Shown: one piece after another, positions 9,042-20,400 of the stretch
How the letters are laid out: each line of letters begins with the position of its first letter
How positions within the stretch are numbered: the stretch's first letter is position 1
NCBI GenBank assembly: GCA_013115125.1
Contig: JABANN010000110.1
Location: 1-64,000, forward strand
Source: Perkinsus olseni
Taxonomy: Eukaryota > Perkinsozoa > Perkinsida
DNA: 64,000 nucleotides
Direction: 5' to 3'
Translations under genes and position numbers: made by a program
The notes under the pieces: model-generated
What the model was told of the DNA's origin: nothing
Seen by the model: only the letters and a program-made list of their open reading frames with translations
Database searches by the model: none

Positions 9042-11382
9042 ATGGACTCCTCCGACTCTTCCCGAGCCCCTACCCGGGCGCCTAGGAGCAGAACAGCGGT
9101 CCCTGAATCTACCCGACCCGCTCCTCCCCGCAAGCCTCCACCAGAATTGCCGGCCCACCATAAAGAGCAACACGCTGCGAACAGGGGGTTGACATATCAG
9201 GAAGGACAGCAGGTGAGGCTTTCGCTGTTTCTTCTTGCATCTCACTCGTCAGGTACAAGCCTTCATCTGTCAAGTGCCGGAGAGCGACTATGACCCCGAT
9301 ATGGGTTGGATGATGGTGGGCAGCCGCGTCGAAGGGCAGGTCTCTCCGCGGCTAGGGATGACCGATGGCTGGGTCGACGCAACTATTGTTGCCGATTTCG
9401 ATAGGAGCAAGTCGGAAGCGGTACGCACCCTATGCACATAGGTGATTATTCTGATAGGTATCGTTCGGACTTGAGAGAGACCTGGCCGGTGGTGGAATAC
9501 TCCCACACTCTCTGGGCGGACGGCCGAGGGGCTATGTTGGACGGAAGCAAGGTCTACAACCTTCGTCAATCCATCAAGATGGAGCATATCAGACTTCCGA
9601 CGCCGGTAGGTTGCTGCTCTATCCGATCTCCGAGATACCGGGTTGGTTCGCGGCTAGAAGATCTCCGTTTACGACAGTGGTGCCCCGTGTGGCTACTCAC
9701 CCTCGGTCAGAGTGAATGGTGAGACTACTGAGAGTTGTTGGGCATGCATAGCTCTTGCGGCCGAACATTGAATTCGTCCTTCAGGAGCGCCGTCCCCCAA
9801 GCCTCAGTCTACTCATCGTTCGTTATGGAGATGGTACCCGAAGAGTTGATACCAGATTCGACATGGCTGTCACCGACGAGCTTATAACTGATCTCATGAG
9901 AGATGGTATCTACGCTACGTAATACAGAGGAGGGTCCACAACTCAAAGAGAGTCGCTAATGAACATGCTACGAGCCAGCCACAGTACAAAGCCCAACAGC
10001 TGGCAATCAGCCCACGAGCGCACCCATTCATGGGTCAGCATACTCCTGTCCCCGCGGAGTCGCCCCAGCGTCGTCGAGAAGAGAATGTGGACTTGCTCTG
10101 TAGATACGGAACCGATTACGAATGCTGGTGTGCGTTTGTTCGCCATACGTCTGACCTACCGAGAATCTCAGAGGCTTGGGCGCGAGCTGCTTTGACGAGG
10201 TCTGGATGCAGCAATCTCGCGGCGATGTACTTCCTTTGGGGAGCGGTACATGGCGACCATAAGCCCGGCTATGTGGAGTACTCTGCTCTGTTCGATCTCA
10301 TGCAGAGACTCGAGTGTGTAGGGATACCGACGCGGTGGCCTAACCCCGTATCTCTCTACCGAGTGCTTAGCAGCAAGTCCTGGCAAGCCTCTTTGGCGAC
10401 TAACACGTCACTAAGGATACCCCCGACTACGACGATACAACGAGCCGATTTCATGCAAGACCCCACGGGGACGTGCCGTAAGGCCCTTCGAGCCCTTCAA
10501 ATACAGGCCAGTGTATTATGGAACAACACGCGCTCACTCTCGGTGTACTCGGAACGAGGAGTGGTTAAAATCGGGTACTCGTGGATGGCAGAAGGGGTGA
10601 AAGCCTTCTACGGCATCACCGACTTGGAGGTGAAGACGAGGGCGCTGTGGGAATCGCTGCCTAACAACGAGTCGACGTTAATGTTGCAGCACAGAATTGA
10701 GGACATAGTTACGGAGCCCAGGGTGTTCGTCTTCAACGGGAAGGTGGAGCACATACGGTATACTGAGTACGTTAATGAGGAGACCGGGTCTGGGCGATTC
10801 AGACAGTTTCGAACCTTCAGCAGTCGGGATGCTACCTACAGGTATTTCAATGGGGATCACAAGACCCGTCTTGTGATCGAGGGCAGGATTAGGGAACTCG
10901 TGGAGCAGTGGATGCTGTGGATTAATACTGCGGTCGGCTGTACCGTACCCTGCTTCGTGAGGCTCGACTTTCTCGTCTCGAAAGCTAAGCCGGGCAGCAC
11001 TACGGCAGTCGGTGGGGTTTCGAAGAGGCAGCAAGCTTCTCGCGGGACTGAAATTACGACTGGTTGTTCCGATGGTGATGACGACGACGAAGAGGATGAT
11101 TGGTATGCTGAGGAGAGCTCAGACGATGAGCTTGGTGCTTCGGACTCTGAGCCGGTATCGCCCTCCGGCTCTTACGTTAGTGCCGACTCTGGTGATGGAG
11201 TTGTGTCTTTGGACGACGACACTGACTTTGGGTACGAGGTGTGGACAGGAGAAGTTGGCGAGATTGGCTCGTCTATGGTGGGATATCGGGATGGTCGTCA
11301 ACGTTTTTTCGAATGTATGGCCAAGTCGTGCCTGCCGGATGTTGGGAAGCCGTCGCGGCCTGCAGGACTTCCCAAGGTCTGA
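9042..11382 (+). CDS. Large multi-exon protein with weak ATP-grasp resemblance and an acidic tail; unrecognised
   Basis: ATG 9042 starts MDSSDSSRAPTRAP, a proline-rich leader. Likely introns are 9213-9252, one near 9411-9457, two near 9600-9750 and one near 9920-9990. The last exon is about 1.4 kb, ending TGA 11380-11382. Early exons include WMMVGSRVEGQ and WVDATIVADFDRSK, which could be a small beta-barrel, then LSLLIVRYGDGT. The large exon carries WCAFVRHTSDLPRISEAWAR, VVKIGYSWMAEGV, EPRVFVFNGKVEHIRYT and CFVRLDFLVS; spacing and residues recall ATP-grasp enzymes but no full motif set was verified. The C-terminus is Asp/Glu-rich. The gene lies between the two cytochrome b5 fusion genes and is on the same strand as the second. 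Function unknown; alternatives include a lineage-specific cytosolic protein. Confidence 0.65.
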
Positions 11383-11536
11383 TCACTAGACGATTCGCTG
11401 ATTTTCTGTCCTTCTGAGTTGAGAAGGTTGGCCTTGTGTTGAGCCGGGCTTCACACATATTCGCAGATTCTCGTCATAATCGTTCCAATGGTGTCACTCA
11501 GTTGCTCGATTGAAACACTTTATGTCAGACAATTGA

Positions 11537-13420
11537 ATGCTCCACTCACAGTCCGATACGGTGCGTGGAGACAAAAATGGCCCTGGCCGAATAGATGAGC
11601 TTTCTGGAAGCATCGGTGAACACGCTGTGGACAGCGGAGGTGATATGGGTGACTCGGAACATTTGATCCCGTGCGACCGCCGTTTAGCGCCCTCGGAGGT
11701 AGCAAAGCACGATAGCCGGGATGACTGTTGGATTATAGTCAACGGCCGCGTCCTGGACGTCACAGGATTCCTTGGTGACCACCCCGGTGGCGAGAAGTCG
11801 ATCCTTAATTTCGCCGGGAGGGATGCCTCACGGATGTTCAACATGATACACTCCCCCGATGTCATTGAGAAGTTCCTACCGGAAGATAAGATACTAGGCC
11901 CTGTTGCTGAAGAGGAGCCTGCCGGTAGCAAAGTTGATGAAGTGGATGTTCACAGTGAGGAGGACCATGAAAAGCGGGAAGACACGTTCGTAGTGCCGCG
12001 ATGCTGTCGGAATTCGGAGTCGGATACTACGACGAGTGTTCATCACGTCGATGAGTCTGAAGGAGGCTCTGCTGTGGACAGGGAGGACGCCGGCGAGGCC
12101 CACACGGAGCCGGCTGAATCCTGGTTGGTGTTAGGCGGGCAAGTTCACGACATGACGTCAGTGCTACCTGATCTGCTGGACGGAACGGATGAGTCCATTC
12201 TTGCCTTTGGTGGAATGCACTTGGCTGAGGGAGCATGTCCATCGAACTCGGACACTGCGGTGCAGCTAGGTGATGGCAGCACGGTGTCTCCGGTGGACTT
12301 TCTCCCAGTCGAGTCTGAAAGCGAGGAGCCTGTTCCTCAGGCTGGCCGGCGTTATATACCTATGACGGAGGTGGCCAAGCATTGTTCTGAGGACGACTGC
12401 TGGATCGTGATCAACGGCGAAGTCCTTGATGTCACGAGCTTCCTGTCGGAGCATCCAGGGGGCAAGAAGCCTATATTAAGTGTGGCTGGAGGGGACGCTT
12501 CGGAGAAGTATAATTTAGTTCACCCCAAAGAGTTCGTCGAGAAATATGTGCCCAACCTCGTCTTGGGGGATCTTTCCCACGATGGGCAAGAGGTCGCTCG
12601 GAGCTCACCTGAGGAGGCCTTGTCATTGGGGTTCTCGGAGGTCGCTCAGCGGTACCTCGTGTCTTTCTACTATCTTGTACTACTATTCGTCAAAGAGGCT
12701 TTGAGGTCCATTTTCACGGTGGAGAACTTTAAAGTATTGTCGGACCGTTCTGGGCTAACCCGGTCGGCTATCTTTCTCATGGCCTTCGTTACGATACATG
12801 CTTTGGGCAATATACACCTCTTCTTCGGCGCTGAGCACTTCAACGGATACGCGCACTTCCTCAACCACCCCGTCCCTGTGATCGACACTTTAGCACGCCC
12901 CATCGAGATCTACTTGCTGCTCGCTGGTCTTATGCATGTTATCGTTGCCGTAGACCGCACCTTCAAGTTCAAGAAAGAGCGGCTATCGTTGAAGGATATG
13001 GAAATGGGAATCACTGGCGCGATCCTCCTGGTTTTCTTGCTGGTGCACCTATTGCAGTTCCGGCTGGCCCCGGACGCGGTTTTCGCCCCGTTTGACTTTC
13101 GGTCACGGTGGTTACCTCCCTTCCACTGCTCTCCAGACAACGCAAGCTGTGAAATGGTTCGCGTCCGAGACCTCTACAAGGGAGTATTTGATTTGTTCAA
13201 AAGCCCGTTCTGGGTACTGTTCTATGCTATTGGAACCGCCGCCTGCTTTCATCACATGCGGGAGGGTCTTCACCGTATTGTTCGATCCAGCGAAGACGTC
13301 CCTTACAAGTACAATCTTACAGTACAGACCTGGGGTTCTGTCATGGCCTGGGTTGTCGGAATATTGTTCCTCTCTTTCCCTCTGTATGCGTATCTCAACA
13401 ACGAGAATAGACTTGTTTGA
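11537..13420 (+). CDS. Cytochrome b5 (x2 plus one degenerate) fused to b558-type diheme membrane cytochrome; paralogue of the fumarate reductase fusion
   Basis: The 627-residue intron-free frame starts at ATG 11537; an upstream ATG at 11522 stops after four codons. A b5 domain at about residues 48-125 has DDCWIIVNGRVLDVT and DHPGGEKSILNFAG with the second histidine in MIHSP. Residues about 194-235 are a decayed b5 unit (SWLVLGGQVHDMTSVLPDLL) in which HPGG is replaced by LLDG. A third domain at about 271-345 is intact (EHPGGKKPI, LVHPKEF). From about residue 370 come five membrane helices with TIHALGN, GLMHVIV, LVHLLQF and HHMREG, aligning along the whole membrane domain of the 3258-7750 gene. 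There is no flavoprotein part. By inference it is a quinone-linked heme shuttle that could pass electrons to another acceptor or to the larger paralogue. Confidence 0.85.
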   Translation: MLHSQSDTVRGDKNGPGRIDELSGSIGEHAVDSGGDMGDSEHLIPCDRRLAPSEVAKHDSRDDCWIIVNGRVLDVTGFLGDHPGGEKSILNFAGRDASRMFNMIHSPDVIEKFLPEDKILGPVAEEEPAGSKVDEVDVHSEEDHEKREDTFVVPRCCRNSESDTTTSVHHVDESEGGSAVDREDAGEAHTEPAESWLVLGGQVHDMTSVLPDLLDGTDESILAFGGMHLAEGACPSNSDTAVQLGDGSTVSPVDFLPVESESEEPVPQAGRRYIPMTEVAKHCSEDDCWIVINGEVLDVTSFLSEHPGGKKPILSVAGGDASEKYNLVHPKEFVEKYVPNLVLGDLSHDGQEVARSSPEEALSLGFSEVAQRYLVSFYYLVLLFVKEALRSIFTVENFKVLSDRSGLTRSAIFLMAFVTIHALGNIHLFFGAEHFNGYAHFLNHPVPVIDTLARPIEIYLLLAGLMHVIVAVDRTFKFKKERLSLKDMEMGITGAILLVFLLVHLLQFRLAPDAVFAPFDFRSRWLPPFHCSPDNASCEMVRVRDLYKGVFDLFKSPFWVLFYAIGTAACFHHMREGLHRIVRSSEDVPYKYNLTVQTWGSVMAWVVGILFLSFPLYAYLNNENRLV

Positions 13421-13711
13421 TCTGTAGAATTAGCTACTACCGCGATTACCGTAAGATTTGTTATTATCCTGTAATAAAAGCACGATGAGTTTCCAGCCTT
13501 TCATTGTACCATTGAATAATGCTGCTGGTTTTGTACACTCGACGGGAGCGACTCGCTCGCCGGCTGAATATCTTCTGCTGTCTTTGTTGACTCTGTTGGG
13601 TTGAGTCCCCTACCCCGTGAGCAACGAACCGCGACTCACGATCTCACCAGTGGTCGCAGCGATTGACCACAATGCCTTTAATGGGATGGTGCTTGGCCAC
13701 GACCGCGGCCG

Positions 13712-16700
13712 ATGTACTGTATAGAGCACATGTCTCCATCCCGCGTCGCTATGAGCTATGATACTCAGCGCTTCATGATTAAGAAGTTGCCTTTTTTCCG
13801 CAGTTGGCTCAGTCCCGCGAGGGTGCTGGGCTTACATCACATGTCCACCGCTGCTCATTTCCCCTCTCTTGCTGCTCCTGAAGCGGCTCGATCATCATTA
13901 GTGCCTCCCAAGGAGCACCCGATGCTCTCCGTCGAGGAATGCAAGGAGAAAATCCGTCAAGTGCTGCTGGATTATCAGGCGACCTTCCGAGCGCGGAAGT
14001 CTACTTTAGAACCTGAGCAACTACCAGTGCCTGATGTACTGGGGCGAGTCCTGGCTGCCGATGTTCACGCCAAAGACCCCTTCCCCCAGTGGCCGACTTC
14101 CATCATGGACGGCTTCTTGGTATGGCCGGTCACGGAGTCGCACTCAAGCGTCAAGAGCAGAAAGTAGTACTTCGGGAGGGTCTAACGAGAAACTCAGAAA
14201 GCTGTATCGAACTGCATGCCCGTACTCGAGGCGCTCCGTGGCTTAGTGACAGCATTGATATGGGAATGGAGCAACTTCAGTACGGTCTCCCATCGACGAG
14301 GAGAGTCACAGTGTAGTGGCATCGAAATTCTCGCCATATATTCAAGAACCCTCCATCATCGGAGTATGGCGTTCGATCAGCGTTCTTGTCTTTTCAGCGG
14401 AATCCTCTATAGAGAGCTGCGAGTGGTCTCCAACGTCACAGCTGGCCACGGTCTAGCCTCTGTGAGTGAGCACGACAAGGCGGCGTATGTAACCACCGGG
14501 ACGCTGGTTGCAACCACGGATCTCGCGGTCGTTAAGATCGAGGACTGCGAAATATCCGGTGACATTGTACGGGTTCCGGTCGTCGGCGTGGTGGCCGGGC
14601 TGAACCTTCGCTCGGTTGGCTCTGATATTGAGAAGGGGGAATGCATAGCGTCAAGCGGTGCGAAACTCACGCCGGCCTTACTCGCCTTGCTCAAAGGCAT
14701 ATCTGCAGTAGTCGATGTAATGCCCGTAGTCAAGGTGGCTGTTGTCTCCAGCGGAGATGAACTCATCAATGAGGAGGCGGCCGACACCAATGGCCCCATG
14801 CTCCATGCCCTCCTAGTTGAGCGTTTTGGCACAGCCGTGGAGATTCATCGTGTGCCCCCGCTGGTGGATGACTATGATCAGACAAGGCAGGCGCTTTTGG
14901 ATCTGGCTGCCTCGACCGACATCGTTATCACTACAGGAGCAGTGAGCAAAGGCTCGAAGGACTTCATCAAGAGAGCTCTTGAGGAGGAAGGGGAGGTGCT
15001 CTTCGGTGAAGTGTGCTTGAAGCCAGGGAAGCCCACCACCTTCGCGACCGTACACGGAACTCCGTTCTTCGCGCTTCCCGGTAACCCTGCGAGTGCCTAC
15101 GTCACCTTCTTCGTGTTTGTCGAGCCGTTCTTGAAGGCCCTGTTGCACAACCACGAGATGCGTGGGCCTGAGGAGGTTCATGTGACTCTTGCGGAGGATA
15201 TGCGGCAGACAGATCCCGTGCGCCCCGAGTTTGTGAGGGCCATCGTGGCTGCCACTCTGGATGGTCGCCTGGTAGCGAGGGGTGTCACTGGTGGCTGCTA
15301 CCAACGCAGTAGTAGGCTGCTCAGCTGTGTGGGTGTGAATGCCTTAGTAAGGCTGCCTGCTGGGGCGGGGACGGTCCCGAAGGGGGCCCGAATGCCGTGT
15401 CTCTTGACCGATCGCGTAGAGCCAATCGGAGAGGGCGATGATATTATTATGGATGACGTTGAAGCCGAGGCTCTCGTTTTCCGAAGACTAGTAGCCTGGC
15501 TGCAAGAGAGAACTGATGTGCAGAATATTGACCTGATGAACCTCGCTGGATTCTGCCGTAACTGCCTATCAAAGTGGTACGCTGAGGGTCGAGGAGTCGA
15601 GCTGGATGCGGCCAAGGAGCGCGTTTATGGTAGTGCTGGGTAGCAGCCGGATAGTTTTCTCGAAGAGCTCTGCGTCATGGTCATCATGTATTGAATCCAA
15701 ATTGTTCTTTATACAATTATGAGGCTCCCTGGGAATTGGAGCCTGCTGCTACAAAGTTAACACGCAATCTAATGCAACGTGTTCCTACTTTTCACTGTAC
15801 CGTTCATCCGCCCCGGCGAACCAACTGGTCACTCGTCTAATCGCCTGCTTACTTCGTGTGAGCAGCGGCTATCTTCAGACTAGTGAAGTATCCGCAGAGC
15901 TCGCTTGTAGAGCTTCCCGGGTACATATTACTAATAATCATCCGGTTGAGCCTTACGTTCAACTTATATAATAATAGTTGAGCGCTTATTATCCGGTCGA
16001 CACGCGCTACAAAGACTTCCTGACAAGGGAAAGCTTCTGTATACTCATCGCAACCGATCGGTCGCCTCTGTAGCCGAAGTCTTGGATGGGAATGCCAACT
16101 CAGTCGCTGTTCTGCAGGTATGCCCTATAACGAGTGGAAGGCTCGCTACCAGACGCCCGCCAGTGAGGAGGCTAAGACTAGGTTCGCTGAAGTTCACACT
16201 GCCAAGGCGAGGACGGCGTGCGGGCATTCAACAGGTATCATCAGTTGGGGTTCGGACTGGTTCTTAAACCTAGCTTCGACGTTATTGTTGTTGTGCTACT
16301 CTCCATGGTCGCCCTCTGCTTTTATGGTGAACGCTCTGTGTTGTGAACTGTTGCTCTCTCTGTAGTCGTCATAACCTTCCAGCCATTCTCGAAGCGGGGC
16401 TGTGGTATCAGTTCTTCTTCTCTCAGGCCCCTCTATCCATCACCACACCTCCCCTCCTAGCGCTTCCACGGCAATCACTCTGGGTGTTGTGACGTGCAGC
16501 GACCGAGCATCTCAGGGAGTGTATAACGATGAGGCTGGACCATTGGTGGCGAGGTTATGCGGAAAACCAGACGCTTCGGTGAGAGGGCATCCTCCACCCA
16601 ATCATTCGTCGGGCTCGAAGTCGAACAACTGCTAGTCTACAATCATCTTGCATCGTGCAGCGTCCTCCAATAGATCTAGACTCGCTACCCACCCCATGCG

Positions 16701-17196
16701 GGCGATAAGATGCTGCATGGCGCTGAGCAGAACTCAATTTCAGAACGGCTTCACTCATCAGCGAGACATTCTCTCAGGTAGTCGTCGTCCCGGACGACGT
16801 ATCATCGATCCAGAAGGCTGTAGTGGACCTCCGCGATCGCCACGGGTGTAGGTTGGTCATCACCACTGGTGGTACAGGCTTCTCGAAGAGGGATGTCACG
16901 CCGGAGGCTGTACTGCCGATGTTGGAGAAGAGGGCCACGGGGATCGAGCATATGCTGCTGCGCTACGGCCAAGGTAATTTCGTGGCGCGCGACGGAGCAC
17001 ATGGTCTTCTGCAGAGCGGTCGAAGAGCGGCCTCTTCACCTACCTGTCCCGTCCAGTTGCTGGTGTGCTTGAGGGAAGCCCGGCCTGTGTTGTCGTCACT
17101 CTGCCGGGCAGCCCGCGGGCTGTGGAGGAGATTCTCGGCTGTGAACAGATCGTCAGCGTCCTGTTCGAAGCTGCGCGAATTGCATCCGAGACATGA
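13712..17196 (+). CDS. Molybdenum cofactor biosynthesis fusion: MoeA (gephyrin E) - DUF1244 - MogA (gephyrin G)
   Basis: Exon 1 (13712-14119) carries LPVPDVLGRVLAADVHAKDP and SIMDGF, the MoeA start; ATG 13922 is an alternative start. A long exon to about 15630 continues with VVAVSSGDEL-type sequence (VVSSGDELINEEA), TTGAVSKGSKDF, LKPGKPTTFATV and FFALPGNPASAYVTF. It runs without a stop into FRRLVAWLQERTDVQNIDLM and NLAGFCRNCLSKWYAEGRG, a DUF1244 domain, completed after an intron of about 486 nt by MPYNEWKARYQTPAS. An intron from about 16236 to 16425 joins in phase to ITLGVVTCSDRASQGVYND, then VITTGGTGFSKRDVTPEAV and VVVTLPGSPRAVEE, the MogA domain, ending TGA 17194-17196. MogA adenylates molybdopterin and MoeA inserts molybdate. 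The E-then-G order is as in plant Cnx1. The exon between 14120 and 14416 is not resolved. Confidence 0.8.
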
Positions 17197-17466
17197 TTTT
17201 TTAACTGCGACGTTTGTGAACTACCAGTTTGTTTCCAGTCGTTCCTTGCCCATTGCGTTCGAGTGGGAGTAGCTTGAGAGTCCAAGGCTGACTGAGCAAC
17301 ACTAGAGCGGTGAGGCCGAGCATTTGCGAGTGAGACTATCATGCAGAAGGTACCCTTCCTGAGAAGTTTTGAATGAGGGACCATTTAAACGCCCTACCGG
17401 TGCGACGGACTGAAGGCGTGGAATTCTGGACGCTCTGGATTTTAGGACTGTTTCTCCTCTTCCCCG

Positions 17467-20400
17467 ATGTCCTCGTCCTCGGGCGTTGTCGAAGCCGTGG
17501 AGTCCTGGCCGGTGTATCTTGTATGGTTCATCCATCACAACTCTTACTACAATCTCCGCTTCCACGAGTTGGAGGCTCTAGCGGATCTCTGTGGGAACGT
17601 CAGCAAAGAGAGCCTGTATGCCGTGGAGGAGGATATGAAGGTAATATGCCGTCCAAGTGGTGCTGGGCACAGTACCGTACGACCCTCTGGCTGCCGCGGT
17701 ATGAGAAGAATCGATGTGGCGGGGAAATGTCGTCTCCCCATTTCCGTTACAAGCTAATCAGAACCGTGACAGAACGCTGGCGCTCTGGAGGGTGGTCCGC
17801 ACGTCTTTGCAGTGCCAGCTCGGCTTCGGGAGAGTCTCGCTATTCCCCATAGCACTACAGCGGCGCGCCAGCTGTGTTGCGTACGCCGGGCGTACTACGC
17901 CCGACCAGAGCCCCACGTGGCCTCTGATGTGTCCATTGCTCTTGTCCTGGCGATGACGCTGATGGCAATCGTACGGTATGATTGTCACCGGCGCCATCGA
18001 CATCGTCACTGGGTGTCGCACGATCGACACGGGAAAATATGAAATTCGTCTTTGGCCGGCCATTCTCTAAGTTGCAAGCCCGTATGTCTTTGCTTGTTGC
18101 CAGGCGACCCCAACTCATCCTCCGACAGCCCTTGTGGAGTCCCCCTGGGTCTACGTCAGGCTTCCAAACGATGAGGTTGCCGAGGCTATCGCGGAGAGGG
18201 CAGTGCTTGTGAAGGTGGGATGTGACACGTTTCTCCCTCCTTGCCTTAGGAATAAGGCTGCTCCTATTACCCCGTGCATCGGTGCGCCTCGTCTTTGGCT
18301 TGTGTCGGCCGTGAGAATTTTCGGGCGGGAGTCGAAATCGTGATACCAGTGCGGAATGCTCCCGGCCCTCCTCACTAACGTGATGACCGTCTCGCAATGC
18401 CGCATTCTGAAGCGACTCTGCCGGAGTGCCAGCAGTGGATGCCTGTAATCTGCCACGCATTTTCTTAGGCCATCCTATCAGTGTGGGGCACTGGGAAGAC
18501 AATCCCGGAGACCATCGAGGACGTGAATAAGCACATGCCTCGAGAGAAGCGCCGGCAGATCATCACTGATGAGCTGTCCTTCAAGTACAAGCTATTCGCG
18601 TTCGGGCGGAAATTCACCAGCCGAGAACGCCAGGAGCTGATGGACTCCTTTGGCTGCCTGTGGGATGGAGATGAGAAGGTTGATATTGAAAATGCTAAAA
18701 CTGTAGTAACGGGGGTCCGCCCTTAGACGCGACCAGGATCGATTCTTCTTCATTACGGGCTCCTGTCACGTGCACCAATCGGTGGCCGTCACCGTCCCTG
18801 ATGAACGCCTCTACGTCTCAGGTATTATGGCTCATATCAGAGTACGAGCACACATCGGGACCCGGAGGGGCCGGCAACAAGAAGGCCAGCAAGGTCAAGA
18901 GGCACTTCTGTGCTCGAGAAGTAGGCCCGGTCGGCGGCTCCTCTGTCAATGCCTTTTGTGGACACCTCGGACGTCCAAGCTCCATGAAGAGTAGCGCGTC
19001 GGATTTGTCGGGTTCGCGGAGCCGAAGGCCCTAGCAGTCCACCATCGTTGGGTGTAGAGCGCCGAAATCAGTTGACAGTGGCTCTGTTTTCTGGGGATAC
19101 GTTCTGAGCTTCGAGAAGCATACGAGTAATGAGTGGGCGCGCCCAGAGAATGCGAAGGATTCAAATTTTCGTTGGTACAATGGAAAGTTTATCTTAGGTA
19201 GCCGCGGGTCGGTACGAAGACAAGCAGGAACCCTACTTCGCCCGATATGAGCTCACCTGCAGACCCGTGCTGGGTCCAACGAGTTTGGACAATGAGCTTG
19301 CCTTCATCATGGCCAACCTAGCCAAGATAGAGAGGGGAAAGATTGTGTGAGTACTCGGCTTGCGCCCGATAGGCATCCAGACTTTCCTTTCTGAATGCCG
19401 CCACCGCAATCTGGTCATTTGTCTCGACGCATTGCCGCTCCGTGAAGTCGAGCTGTGCGGTAGGTACGACTGCTTCGTTGGTACTGGCGGGCTGGCTCTC
19501 ACTGCATCTCATTTCGGAGCCTTCGTCATGGGCTCCGATATCGATATCCGAGTCCTGAGGGTAGGTAGTCTCTCTTTTCCTTCGCCGGGTTGTCATGAAA
19601 TTTTCTTTGTGACCAGCTTTTTCTAGTCGGGCATTTATCCGCAGTGGTTGGCCCGAACGGCTCTGGTTGGAGGAGGGTCGCCTCTCCACGCCACTCATCC
19701 CGCCATGAGTCCCTATGCGTACTATCTTGTAGGGGCATCGCGTAGCGTACGCTAATGAGGGGAAGTCACCGCTGCTGGATGCAGTACCAGGAGACAGCGG
19801 CCCGAAGGACATCTCGATATTCCGCAACTTCCTCTGTTATGGCCTCGCTCGCCCGGAGATAATCCACGCTGACATGGCGGCGCCGTTCTGGCGGAAGGAT
19901 GCCAAGGCTGGTGAGTGATGACCTCTCCTCACGCTGCATGCTGCTCGTGAAGGCGGCAGCCTCGCAGGGGCCGAGCAGATCATTCTTGAATCTTAGATGG
20001 TTTTGTTGACGTCATTCTCACCGATCCTCCCTACGGCATTCGGGCGGGTACGAAGCGGGTGGGCGCCAAGACAGAACACGTGGTAGGAGCACCCCACGGG
20101 CCTGCGTTCTCTAGCGTCCGAAATCGCCCTCCAGATAGCTGACCGCACGACCTACGTACCCCAGAAGGTGCGATACGAGACGAACGAAGTGATGGATGAT
20201 CTGCTGCAGAGGGCGGTGGACATCCTTGTTGACAACGGGATGCTAGTGTGAGCTGTCGAACACTCGCGGCTGAGTAAAGAGAACGATCCGTTCTCAGGTA
20301 CCTTCTGCCGATTGAGTTGTCGCAACTGTTTACTCCTGAGGAGTTAGACGTGATGGAGAAGAGCCAGGAGATGGCTGGTGATAACCCCGCGGAGAAAACG

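Noticed and set aside
9421-9441. A 21-nt intron in the 9042-11382 gene
   Set aside because: Phase does not fit the next exon; a 47-nt intron (9411-9457) restores the frame better.
13712-17196. Two separate genes, MoeA-DUF1244 and MogA
   Set aside because: The exon end before 16236 and the exon start after 16425 match in phase and no convincing new start or terminator lies between; kept as an alternative to test.
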